A stretch of 64,000 nucleotides of DNA from the NCBI RefSeq assembly GCF_008806375.1, contig NZ_WAAT01000046.1:61458-125457 (forward strand), in the 5' to 3' direction. The notes beneath the pieces were generated by a model that saw only the letters and a list, made by a program, of their open reading frames with translations, was not told the origin of the DNA and did no database searches. Source of the stretch: Pseudotamlana haliotis (GTDB taxonomy: Bacteria; Bacteroidota; Bacteroidia; Flavobacteriales; Flavobacteriaceae). The stretch's first letter is position 1, and every line of letters begins with the position of its first letter. Shown piece after piece: positions 45,029-53,882 of the stretch. The position numbers were made by a program, and so were the translations under genes.

Positions 45029-46654
45029 TTATAATAACATTGAAATCGGGTTTTCAATAAATCCTTTTAATGTTTGAAGGAATTGAGCACCTGTAGCACC
45101 ATCAACCGTTCTATGGTCGGCTGCTAAACAAAGTTTCATAGTATTTCCTACTACAATTTCACCGTCTTTTACAACTGGTTTTTGAACAATAGCTCCAACA
45201 GAAAGAATCGCTGAATTAGGTTGGTTAATGATAGAAGTAAAACTATCGATTCCAAACATACCTAAGTTAGAGATAGTAAATGTACTACCTTCCATTTCTT
45301 CAAGAGATAATTTCTTAGTTTTAGCTTTAATAGCGAAATCTTTTACAGCAGCCCCAATATTTGTTAACTTTTGTTCGTCAGCAAACTTAACAACTGGTAC
45401 AACAAGACCATCTTCTACGGCAACAGCTACACCAATATGTACATGGTGATTTAATTTCATTTTATCGTCAAACCACTGAGAGTTCACTTGAGGGTGTTGC
45501 TTTAATGCCATAGCACAAGCTTTAACCACGATATCATTAAATGAAACTTTAGTATCAGGAACGGCATTAACTTCCTTACGGAATGCAATGGCATTGTCCA
45601 TGTTAAACTCAACATTTAAATAATAGTGAGGTGCTGTAAACTTAGATTTCCCTAAGTTTTTAGCAATAGCCTTACGCATGTTAGAGTTTTTAATTTCTTC
45701 AAAACTCTCTTCTCCAACTACAGATGCTACAGGAGCTCCGACAGCGGCAGCAGGTGCAGCAGCTTTAGGGGTAAAGTTTTCAACATCACGTTTAATAACA
45801 CGTCCACCTTCTCCTGATCCAGGAATATCTGCAATTTTAAATCCTTTTTCTTCTGCCATTTTTTTAGCTAAAGGCGACACATATACACGGCCTCCTTCTG
45901 GAACGGCAGTTGGTGTAGGTGCAGCAGCTTGTTTTGGCGCAGCGGCTTTAGGAGCCTCTTTTTTAGGTGCAGCAGCTTTAGGGGCTTCTGCCTTAGCTGG
46001 AGCAGCAGCAGGTGCAGCACCAAAATTATCTGCAACTCCAGAAACATCTGTTCCTGCAGGGCCAATAATTGCTAATAATGAATCTACTTTTGCAGACTCT
46101 CCTTCTTGTAATCCTATTTCTAATAAAGTACCTGATTGGAATGATTCAAATTCCATAGTAGCTTTATCTGTTTCAATTTCAGCTAAAATATCGCCTTCCT
46201 CTACAGAATCACCTACTTTTTTCAACCAAGTGGCTACCGTACCTTCTTCCATGGTATCACTTAAACGCGGCATAGTCACCACAATAACACCTTCTGGTAA
46301 TTCAGCAGCTTCAGGAGCAGCTTCCTCTTTTGGAGCTTCTTCTGATTTTGATTCTGTTTCTTCTGCAGCAGGAGCAGCGCTTCCACCACCGTTTAATAAA
46401 CCTGAAATATCTTCACCTTCATCACCAATAATAGCTAAAAGCTCATCTACTTTAGTCGTTTCACCTTCTTGAACCCCGATATGAAGTAATGTTCCTTCAT
46501 TGAAAGACTCAAATTCCATAGTTGCTTTATCGGTTTCGATTTCAGCTAGAATATCACCTTCTTCAATTTTGTCTCCTACTTTTTTTAACCAAGCCGCTAC
46601 CGTACCTTCTTCCATGGTATCGCTTAAACGCGGCATATTTACTACTATTGCCAT
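45029..46654 (-). CDS. pdhC: Pyruvate dehydrogenase E2, dihydrolipoamide acetyltransferase
   Basis: A 541-residue E2 component that transfers acetyl groups to CoA. It has two N-terminal lipoyl domains with attachment lysines in the repeated ETDKATMEFESF (Lys43 and Lys164). An Ala/Pro-rich linker precedes the E1/E3-binding domain (VSPLAKKMAEEKGFKI, about 260-295). The catalytic domain carries DHRTVDG with the active-site histidine. The two lipoyl coding segments (about 46120-46270 and 46490-46650) are near-identical. pdhA is 3 bp upstream. No pdhB lies here. Confidence 0.96.
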   Translation of the reverse strand: MAIVVNMPRLSDTMEEGTVAAWLKKVGDKIEEGDILAEIETDKATMEFESFNEGTLLHIGVQEGETTKVDELLAIIGDEGEDISGLLNGGGSAAPAAEETESKSEEAPKEEAAPEAAELPEGVIVVTMPRLSDTMEEGTVATWLKKVGDSVEEGDILAEIETDKATMEFESFQSGTLLEIGLQEGESAKVDSLLAIIGPAGTDVSGVADNFGAAPAAAPAKAEAPKAAAPKKEAPKAAAPKQAAAPTPTAVPEGGRVYVSPLAKKMAEEKGFKIADIPGSGEGGRVIKRDVENFTPKAAAPAAAVGAPVASVVGEESFEEIKNSNMRKAIAKNLGKSKFTAPHYYLNVEFNMDNAIAFRKEVNAVPDTKVSFNDIVVKACAMALKQHPQVNSQWFDDKMKLNHHVHIGVAVAVEDGLVVPVVKFADEQKLTNIGAAVKDFAIKAKTKKLSLEEMEGSTFTISNLGMFGIDSFTSIINQPNSAILSVGAIVQKPVVKDGEIVVGNTMKLCLAADHRTVDGATGAQFLQTLKGFIENPISMLL

Positions 46655-46657
46655 AGT

Positions 46658-47656
46658 CTATATTTTATGTTGAATGAATGGATAATCTTCTTGTTCGTAA
46701 ACCATATCGTAAAGCTGTTGCTTTTCTGGATACGGCGACTCATCTGCAAACTTCTCGCATTCTAAAACGCGTTCTTTAACACGTTTATCAATTTCTTTAA
46801 TATCGTCTTCTGTTGCGTATTTCTTTTTAAGAATAATATCTTTCACTTGCGTGATAGGATCTATTTTCTTGTATTCAGCAACTTCGTCTTTTGTTCTGTA
46901 GTGTTGAGCATCACTCATTGAGTGCCCTCTATAACGGTATGTTTTTAACTCTAAGAAAGTTGGTCCATCACCACGACGTCCTCTTTGGATTGCTTCATCA
47001 AAAGCTTCAGCAACTTTGATTGGGTTCATACCATCAACAGGTGCACAAGGCATATCGTATCCTAAACCTAATTTCCAAATATCAGTATGATTAGCAGTAC
47101 GTTCTACTGAAGTACCCATCGCATATCCGTTGTTTTCACAAACAAATATTACAGGTAATTTCCAAAGCATCGCTAAGTTAAAAGCCTCGTGAAGAGACCC
47201 TTGTCTAGCAGCACCATCACCAAAACAACATAAGGTAACCGCATCACTACCGTGGTATTTATCACCAAAAGCGATACCTGCACCTAAAGGAATTTGACCT
47301 CCTACAATACCGTGACCACCATAAAATCTAAATTCTTTAGAAAAAATATGCATAGAACCACCCATACCTTTAGAGGTTCCTGTAGCTTTTCCGTACAATT
47401 CTGCCATAACACGTTTAGGGTCTACCCCCATACCAATTGGTTGTACGTGATTACGATAAGCAGTAATCATTTTGTCCTTAGTTAAGTCCATAGCGTGTAA
47501 AGCACCAGCTAATACAGCTTCTTGTCCGTTATATAAGTGAAGAAATCCTCTTACTTTCTGTTGAATGTAAACTGCAGCAAGTTTGTCTTCAAACTTTCTC
47601 CAGAACAACATGTCTTCGTACCATTTGAGGTAAACCTCTTTTGTGATTTTTTGCAT
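46658..47656 (-). CDS. pdhA: Pyruvate dehydrogenase E1 component, alpha subunit
   Basis: A 332-residue thiamine diphosphate enzyme subunit that decarboxylates pyruvate. The ThDP-binding GDGAARQGSLHEAFNLA (about 146-162) and the later VCENNGYAMG are present. The phosphorylation-loop region YRGHSMSDAQHYRT is conserved in the family. It is followed directly by pdhC. The E1 beta subunit is encoded elsewhere. A strong promoter lies upstream (47689-47717). Confidence 0.96.
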   Translation of the reverse strand: MQKITKEVYLKWYEDMLFWRKFEDKLAAVYIQQKVRGFLHLYNGQEAVLAGALHAMDLTKDKMITAYRNHVQPIGMGVDPKRVMAELYGKATGTSKGMGGSMHIFSKEFRFYGGHGIVGGQIPLGAGIAFGDKYHGSDAVTLCCFGDGAARQGSLHEAFNLAMLWKLPVIFVCENNGYAMGTSVERTANHTDIWKLGLGYDMPCAPVDGMNPIKVAEAFDEAIQRGRRGDGPTFLELKTYRYRGHSMSDAQHYRTKDEVAEYKKIDPITQVKDIILKKKYATEDDIKEIDKRVKERVLECEKFADESPYPEKQQLYDMVYEQEDYPFIQHKI

Positions 47657-47688
47657 GGAATAATTTTATGATAATTTATAAGCGACTA

Positions 47689-47717
47689 CAAAAGTAACAC
47701 TTTGTGCTGTAATGCAA
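47689..47717 (-). promoter_or_regulatory. Promoter of pdhA-pdhC (TTG-N18-TACTTTTG)
   Basis: On the minus strand TACTTTTG (47689-47696) is an exact TAnnTTTG match and TTG (47715-47717) lies 18 bases upstream. Transcription would begin about 25 bases before the pdhA ATG. It is the best two-part promoter in the window. Confidence 0.7.
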
Positions 47718-47860
47718 AAACGCATTTTCACTAAAGTGCGAAAAAAATCGAAATATTGTAGTCTTAATTGACTCCTTTGAGTATTTCATAATTATTTGAC
47801 TCTATTTTATATTTTTTTCAAAATATGACCGAATTTTAGACCTAAACAGCACGCTATGAA

Positions 47861-48346
47861 TTAAAAAAGAACTGATTTATCGAACACATAAGGCAATAAA
47901 TTTAAAACCGAATCTGATTTTGCTACGGCGCCCATTTCACCCATAAAATATATTTCTATAGGCTCATCCTGCTTTATTTCATATTCTACCATAGCCTGTC
48001 TACATGCGCCACAAGGAGGAATGGGTTTACTAGTAGGTGCATTTATAGCCGTTGCTGAAATCGTCATACACACTATTTTTGCATCTGGATATTGTGCTCC
48101 TGCATAATAAATAGCCGTTCGCTCAGCACAAAGCCCTGATGGATAAGAAGCATTCTCTTGGTTATTTCCTGTAACAACCTCTCCATTATCAAGTAATAAG
48201 GCAGCGCCCACTTGAAAATTAGAATACGGTGCATAAGCACGGGTTCTGGCTAACATGGCTTTTTCCATTAAATCAGACACATCACTTGGGAGCTCTTCTA
48301 AATTTTCATAAACAAATAACTTAGATTCTAATTTCACTTCTTTCAT
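47861..48346 (-). CDS. cdd: Cytidine deaminase
   Basis: A 161-residue zinc enzyme turning cytidine and deoxycytidine into uridines for pyrimidine salvage. The HAE/CAE motif reads CAE (Cys73-Glu75), and the PCGAC motif supplies Cys112 and Cys115. This is the homotetrameric type with three cysteine ligands. It stands between porV and pdhA on the same strand but is separated from porV by a terminator, so it probably has its own promoter. Confidence 0.95.
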   Translation of the reverse strand: MKEVKLESKLFVYENLEELPSDVSDLMEKAMLARTRAYAPYSNFQVGAALLLDNGEVVTGNNQENASYPSGLCAERTAIYYAGAQYPDAKIVCMTISATAINAPTSKPIPPCGACRQAMVEYEIKQDEPIEIYFMGEMGAVAKSDSVLNLLPYVFDKSVLF

Positions 48347-48395
48347 AGGCCGTAAAAATTTTAATTCATACTACAAGTTAGGAAACTCTTAGAAA

Positions 48396-48430
48396 CAAAA
48401 AAACTATTGCTTTCACAATAGTTTTTTTTA
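48396..48430 (-). terminator. Terminator after porV
   Basis: CTATTG-CTTTCA-CAATAG (48404-48421), flanked by A and T runs. On the minus strand seven T follow. It lies 25 bp beyond the porV stop and ends the porU-porV transcript. Confidence 0.85.
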
Positions 48431-48453
48431 AAAGGTAATTCAATATTTATATT

Positions 48454-49698
48454 TTAATATTCGGTATAAGCTCCTGCTCCAATATTAAAGGTTAACGAGA
48501 AACGTAAAGTGCCTTCTAACGGACTTTGTACTTGAGACGTTGAAAATAAATATGATAAATCAATATTTACAACACTTGCTTTAAATCCTGCTCCTAAAGC
48601 CATAAATTGCCTAGCACCTTTTTCTACAGATTCATGGAAATATCCAGCTCTAAAAGCAAAAGCATCTTGATAGGTATATTCTGCACCTAATGCCCAAGTA
48701 ATTTCCTGCATTTCTTCTTTAAAACCTCCTGGCGCATCTCCAAACGATTGAAACATCCCTTTAAAAAAGCCCACGTCGTCAGACTTTCCTGCGTAAATCA
48801 CATCAGAGGTACGTGACACCTCCGTATCTATACTATCGTCAAATTCACCATCACCGTCAACATCTACAAAAGTAACTTCATCACCTAAAATTGGTGGGGT
48901 AGGTACTAAAAGCTTTGTAAACTCAGTAGTCACCGCTATTTTGTTATAATCATCGAAGATGAAATCAAATCCACCACCAAGTCTTAAATTGGTTGGTTGA
49001 AAGTTTTCTTGACCAGCTTCATCATACTTGAATTTCGGACCAATATTTTGAATAGCAAATCCACCACGCCATCTTCCGTTAAAATCATCATAAGCTTCTT
49101 CTTCACTTTGGTAATATCCAGAAATATCTACACCAAAGGTACTTGCTGGAGAAGTATCATTTGTACCATCATTTAACTTTAAATCTGAACGCAAATAACG
49201 CATAGCAACACTCATTGCAAAACGGTCATTCAAACGTAAGGCATAAGCTGCATCAAAAGCAAATTCATTAGGACGTTGAGTATATGGCTCTGTATATTCA
49301 TTTTGCACAAACTCAATATCGCCTAATGAAAAATATCTTAAACTTCCCGAAAAGGCACTACGTTCATCTATTCGATTGTAATACGTCAAACTTCCTAAGA
49401 AGATATCGTTTACTAACTTCCCTAAGTACGGTGTATAACTTACACCAACACCAGATTTAGTTTCCGCGAAAGCGTATTTTGAAGTGTTCCATTGTTGTGA
49501 AAAAGCATCAACTGAAGTCGCTACACCCATATCACCCATACTTGCTGAGCGCGCATCTGAAGCAATAAGTAAAAATGGCACTCCAGTAGTGATTACTCTA
49601 CTATCATTATTGTTAGGAATTATGGTTGTTTCTGTAGTTTGGGCTTCTAGTTTAAAAATGAAAGCAAAAGCTATTAATAGCAATAATCTATTTTTCAT
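48454..49698 (-). CDS. porV: Type IX secretion outer-membrane protein PorV
   Basis: A 414-residue outer-membrane beta-barrel of the FadL-like PorV/LptO family, which shuttles T9SS cargo from the translocon to the attachment complex. The signal peptide is at 1-18 and the conserved start GVPFLLIASDARSASMGDMG follows. Alternating strands run to the C-terminus, ending in NIGAGAYTEY. The start is at the ATG 49698 (MKNRLLLL); an upstream in-frame ATG would add 7 residues. It lies 34 bp downstream of porU. It contains one copy of the iterated 12-mer. Confidence 0.94.
   Translation of the reverse strand: MKNRLLLLIAFAFIFKLEAQTTETTIIPNNNDSRVITTGVPFLLIASDARSASMGDMGVATSVDAFSQQWNTSKYAFAETKSGVGVSYTPYLGKLVNDIFLGSLTYYNRIDERSAFSGSLRYFSLGDIEFVQNEYTEPYTQRPNEFAFDAAYALRLNDRFAMSVAMRYLRSDLKLNDGTNDTSPASTFGVDISGYYQSEEEAYDDFNGRWRGGFAIQNIGPKFKYDEAGQENFQPTNLRLGGGFDFIFDDYNKIAVTTEFTKLLVPTPPILGDEVTFVDVDGDGEFDDSIDTEVSRTSDVIYAGKSDDVGFFKGMFQSFGDAPGGFKEEMQEITWALGAEYTYQDAFAFRAGYFHESVEKGARQFMALGAGFKASVVNIDLSYLFSTSQVQSPLEGTLRFSLTFNIGAGAYTEY
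49462..49473. repeat. GCTTTCGCGGAA iterated motif (reverse complement), within porV
   Basis: TTCCGCGAAAGC; on the porV coding strand it reads GCTTTCGCGGAA as Ala-Phe-Ala-Glu, the same frame as at 34452 but in an unrelated protein. Confidence 0.8.
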
Positions 49699-49732
49699 GA
49701 ATTTTAGTTTAGTTAGCAAATATAATTTTTTA

Positions 49733-52700
49733 TTACAGTATTACAAGTTTCTCAATTTTTTCTACCGTTTTATTCAATAACGTAGAATGTACCTTCAATT
49801 TGTAAACGTATACCCCTTTACCAATTTTAGCACCAAAATCATCTCTACCGTCCCAGACAATATCTCGAGATAAAGAACTATTCACTACGGCTCCACCCGA
49901 AGTTTGTCCATTTAATGTTCTTACTAATTTCCCGGAGACAGTAAATATCTGTATAGAAACGTCTAAAGACTCCGAACTATTGTGATTGAACCAAAATTCG
50001 GTATAATCAACAAAAGGATTTGGGTAATTAAGTACGTTATTAATCACCAATTCTTGATCCTTATCAAAGACCATAAATTGAATTTCAGAAACTGAAGAAT
50101 TATTATACACATCCCATGCCTTAAGGGTTAAGGTGTGTAATCCTGGTTCTAAATCTCTTAAAGGGAAACTCACTACGCCTCGTGTGTAATCGTCTACTTC
50201 TGTTTGATAGTAATCATTTAAAATTATTGGATTTTTTTCATCACCATCAAGTATTGCAACAATATCATGACCAATACCACTGGCGGTATTCACGCCATTA
50301 AGGTCCTCTAATTTCACTAATAAAGTTGGTGATTCATTGGTAATCCCACCGGTAACAAAGTTTTCATCATTCATATATAGATTAATGACCGGCCCTTCAT
50401 TATCTTCGGGAGCATTTTCATTCAAACCACCTATTTTAACCACGTTCTCACTAGCACCAGCTTGATCAAATGTTGAGGCTTCATTTTCTGCGTAAAAATT
50501 CACTCGACCATACCCCACAGGAATACCAATATCTTTTGGCACCACAAAATCAAACTCAAATTGTCCGTTATTCACTGTGGCTTGTCCTCTAAAAATAATT
50601 TCGCCAAGCGTTTTAAAATCTAAAACAACGAGCTCCCCATTAAATTTGGTTCCATCATTTGCCAAGGTACTTCTATCAATATATTTATCATAAATTGTGG
50701 TGGATAGCACGCCACTATAGTCTGTGAGCACATTTCCCGAAACATCGGTAACTTCTCCTGCTAACTTGACTTTACTTAATGCTTTTAGGGTGTCGGTTGC
50801 TTGCGCTAATGGCACATCGTTAATTTTAGTCAACCGAATACTTGGCTTAGCAAAACTCAACTTCATTGCGGGGTCACCAATAAAAAATATCAATCGACGT
50901 TGACTATTATTTGACACCGCTGGGTCAGCTTTTGCTAACCTTAGAGCTTCAGCCATAGACGGATACTCATCATCAGCGTAAGCATCAGTATCACTATAAG
51001 AAAACAAATACTGCCCCAGAATTTTATTAAAATTAATAGCAAAACTAACGTAAATCTGACGTGTGGTTGTGATTAATCCTATTGCTCCGGCTTGTTTGTT
51101 CCAAAAGGTAAATTCGCCAGCAGTTTCACGATAAGGGTTGTCAAATCGAGTAAACTCACAAGTCACCGTTACAAAGCAATTGAGTTTATTGTAATTTCTA
51201 AAATTTTCAATGTCTGGCTTAGATAAAATACGCTCTTGAGCTAAACCATCCTCCCCCCCGTGACCAAAATAATTCACAACCAAAGCACCTTTATCAACAG
51301 CATTAGAAATTTCTGTGTTTACTGTTGGATATCGGTTTCCTCCAGAAGACGTTTCTTGAACATAAGCATCTGAGTGAATTTTAAGCACATTAATAAATGG
51401 CTTTTTCTCAGTGACCAGATTACCAATTTCATCGGTAGTTCCTTGTATGACTCCTTCCCAATTAGCATCAACATCATCTGAAATTACCACAAAATTATTA
51501 CGCCAACTTCCGTAAGACTCCTTTTCATAATAGTAAGCTACCTTATCTACCAATTCCTTGGCACGCTGTTGGGTATCAGCAATCATGCGTCCCACAGCAA
51601 TATCCAACATATCTGTACTCGCCATACTTCCTTCATGATCATCCATCATACCGTAAAAATCATCTGAAACATAGGAGCTTGCCAAACTAAAACTATTATA
51701 AGAATACCAAGAAGGCACAATATTAGTATTATTCGGCACACGGTCTTTATAGTCAAAAGACCCATCACCAAATAAACACAGGTATTTTATACGTTTATCA
51801 GGAGAACTCGCATTATCATAGATATACTTCACTACATTTCTAATAGCCCCTACATCTTGATTTCCTGTGGAAAATTCAGCGTAAATTTCATCTAAACCTA
51901 ACACTTTTACATTCAAACCGTATTGCTCGCGATTGATATCAGCCAAGCGTTCGGCATGGTTTATCATATTGTTTGGAGACACAATGAGATAATCTACGTC
52001 TTGAAAATTACCTTGAGCATTTTGAAAAATATTGCCTTTAATATCTTGATTAACCACTGTAGTGTTTCCGTCCATTTTAGGCTCAAAATAATCAGAAGCA
52101 CTTAAGGCCACATAGGTTTTAAGGCTTCCTAAAGGTGCTTTAAAACTAAAAGCTTCATCTCTTTGTGAATTTTCAATACTTGAAACATTATAAATATCTG
52201 TAACATCCCAAACTTCAGTCAAATTAGAGGCATTAGAAATATTATACTGCCCAACTCCTGCAGCTGATGTCACCGCACTATTTTTAAATTCAAACTGTTT
52301 TTCTGAAAAAGTTAAGGCAGATATCGCTTCAATAGAAATATAATCGAGATAAGCTTCAATACTTGGATTACCTTGATTATTAAAGTTTAGACCTACAGCA
52401 ATTTTGGAATCACTAACATCAACACTTGTATATAGCGCATTCCCTGATGCTAGGTTCGGACTAGAAACACCGTTTAAATTTAACGTTGACACGGCTGTTC
52501 CGTTTACATTCACATCAAAAGAACAACGTGTACCATTTACAGCACCCACTAAAACATTAAGTTGCACAGGTTCAGTGGTTATTATATTTGGAAAATCAAA
52601 TTCAAAAACTTGATTGTTCTGAATATCAAACTTATCACCAAACCAACGTCTTCCTAAGGAAATTAAATTATAATCATCTATTTCATGAAACTGATAGGCT

Positions 52701-53617
52701 TCATAAGAATCTATCATCATATCAACAGTACCTGTTGGCTCCATAAATGATTGAATACGTTTTCCGTCAGCCGTTGGGCTCACATTGATATAATAATAGG
52801 TTTTATCTGTATAGCAATTAATATGTGTTTGACTTACAGCATCGTAGCCTTTAGGTCCACGACCATAAAACAAAATATAATCCTGATTATCAAAAACACC
52901 ATCTTCTCCTCCTACAGCCTTAACAGCATTTTCCGGAACATCATAAGGATAAGGCTCAGCGTTAGAATAAGGAATCATTTCCCCGCCATGACCATAAAGT
53001 TTAATACGATTAGGATTCATATTATTCATATCAATCCCTAAGCCTTCTAAAAAGTGTTTTGACAACTTAAAAACGCCAGTGGTATCAATATAAAATTTAA
53101 ACCATTTTCCTGAATTTAGAACCGAATTAGACAACCCTTTGGAAGAAACATAATTTTTACCAAAGGAAGAAACTCTAGCCGTTATACCCTGTTTATAATT
53201 AAGCTGAAAAGCTGTGATTTTTTTGTAGCGACCATCAGCTCCTTTAATAATTGGTTTAAGCTGAAATGAAACATAACGTTGATTTCGCGCTACTGAGTTT
53301 TTAAGAAGAAACTCAAGTTGTGTTGGAATTTTTTCCAAATCCAAATCTTTTAATTCGGAAACTGAAATATTTTCATAAACAACTTGACTTAAGGATGCTG
53401 AAGTCTCGTCAACCTGAGTCTGGCTTTCCCATTGATCAACAAAAAGAAGTCCGGCTTCCGTATGATTGAAATTAGATTTATTAAAACCAGGTACTTCTAT
53501 CATAAAACCAGAACCTGCTAATGTTTTGGATCCTTCCCAAGTAATGGTATACGATTTTTGCTGTGCGTATAACCCCATTGAGGCAAACAACACTAAAAAG
53601 AAAATATTATTTTTCAT
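49733..53617 (-). CDS. porU: Type IX secretion system sortase PorU
   Basis: A 1294-residue outer-membrane gingipain-like (C25) cysteine protease that removes the C-terminal signal of T9SS cargo and transfers the cargo to an anchor. The signal peptide is at 1-18. The active-site histidine is His786 (YFGHGGEDG) and the nucleophile Cys820 (TVTCEF), each in the expected context. The N-terminal Por-type region contains WFKFYIDTTGVFKL. The last 85 residues form its own C-terminal sorting-like domain (NYPNPF start, KGVYVYKLKV near the end). porV follows 34 bp downstream, and gldJ is divergent. Confidence 0.96.
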   Translation of the reverse strand: MKNNIFFLVLFASMGLYAQQKSYTITWEGSKTLAGSGFMIEVPGFNKSNFNHTEAGLLFVDQWESQTQVDETSASLSQVVYENISVSELKDLDLEKIPTQLEFLLKNSVARNQRYVSFQLKPIIKGADGRYKKITAFQLNYKQGITARVSSFGKNYVSSKGLSNSVLNSGKWFKFYIDTTGVFKLSKHFLEGLGIDMNNMNPNRIKLYGHGGEMIPYSNAEPYPYDVPENAVKAVGGEDGVFDNQDYILFYGRGPKGYDAVSQTHINCYTDKTYYYINVSPTADGKRIQSFMEPTGTVDMMIDSYEAYQFHEIDDYNLISLGRRWFGDKFDIQNNQVFEFDFPNIITTEPVQLNVLVGAVNGTRCSFDVNVNGTAVSTLNLNGVSSPNLASGNALYTSVDVSDSKIAVGLNFNNQGNPSIEAYLDYISIEAISALTFSEKQFEFKNSAVTSAAGVGQYNISNASNLTEVWDVTDIYNVSSIENSQRDEAFSFKAPLGSLKTYVALSASDYFEPKMDGNTTVVNQDIKGNIFQNAQGNFQDVDYLIVSPNNMINHAERLADINREQYGLNVKVLGLDEIYAEFSTGNQDVGAIRNVVKYIYDNASSPDKRIKYLCLFGDGSFDYKDRVPNNTNIVPSWYSYNSFSLASSYVSDDFYGMMDDHEGSMASTDMLDIAVGRMIADTQQRAKELVDKVAYYYEKESYGSWRNNFVVISDDVDANWEGVIQGTTDEIGNLVTEKKPFINVLKIHSDAYVQETSSGGNRYPTVNTEISNAVDKGALVVNYFGHGGEDGLAQERILSKPDIENFRNYNKLNCFVTVTCEFTRFDNPYRETAGEFTFWNKQAGAIGLITTTRQIYVSFAINFNKILGQYLFSYSDTDAYADDEYPSMAEALRLAKADPAVSNNSQRRLIFFIGDPAMKLSFAKPSIRLTKINDVPLAQATDTLKALSKVKLAGEVTDVSGNVLTDYSGVLSTTIYDKYIDRSTLANDGTKFNGELVVLDFKTLGEIIFRGQATVNNGQFEFDFVVPKDIGIPVGYGRVNFYAENEASTFDQAGASENVVKIGGLNENAPEDNEGPVINLYMNDENFVTGGITNESPTLLVKLEDLNGVNTASGIGHDIVAILDGDEKNPIILNDYYQTEVDDYTRGVVSFPLRDLEPGLHTLTLKAWDVYNNSSVSEIQFMVFDKDQELVINNVLNYPNPFVDYTEFWFNHNSSESLDVSIQIFTVSGKLVRTLNGQTSGGAVVNSSLSRDIVWDGRDDFGAKIGKGVYVYKLKVHSTLLNKTVEKIEKLVIL

Positions 53618-53682
53618 TGATAAATTAACGTCATTAACAATATGTTATTATTAAAAAGAAATAACATTTTTTCAAAGTCGCT

Positions 53683-53690
53683 CAAAAATA
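53683..53690 (-). promoter_or_regulatory. -7 element (TATTTTTG) of porU-porV
   Basis: On the minus strand TATTTTTG matches TAnnTTTG and lies about 66 bp before the porU start. No TTG at standard spacing. It shares a 265-bp intergenic region with the gldJ promoter. Confidence 0.5.
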
Positions 53691-53819
53691 CAATAATAAA
53701 TTTGTTAAACCTTCGTTAACATAACTGAAAACGCAACGAAAAAGAGGTCAAATCATCGTTGTAAGGACTAAAAAACAGGACGAAATACATGATTTTTTAG
53801 TCTAAATGTAATTATTAGC

Positions 53820-53848
53820 TTGCAATATTCGGTTTAATTCTTATATTG
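53820..53848 (+). promoter_or_regulatory. Promoter candidate of gldJ (TTG-N19-TATATTG)
   Basis: TTG (53820-53822) and TATATTG (53842-53848) are 19 bases apart; the -7 differs from TAnnTTTG by one missing T. Transcription would begin about 30 bases before the gldJ start. Confidence 0.5.
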
Positions 53849-53882
53849 CAGCACCAAAACATTATTTAGCTTACTTAAAAGT

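Noticed and set aside
45678..46472. 264-residue open frame opposite pdhC
   Set aside because: It is the reverse strand of the Ala/Pro/Glu-rich linker and lipoyl domains; composition bias keeps the frame open. No start context or similarity.
46120..46650. Dispersed DNA repeat or mobile duplication
   Set aside because: The near-identical segments encode two lipoyl domains of the same protein, a normal E2 architecture.
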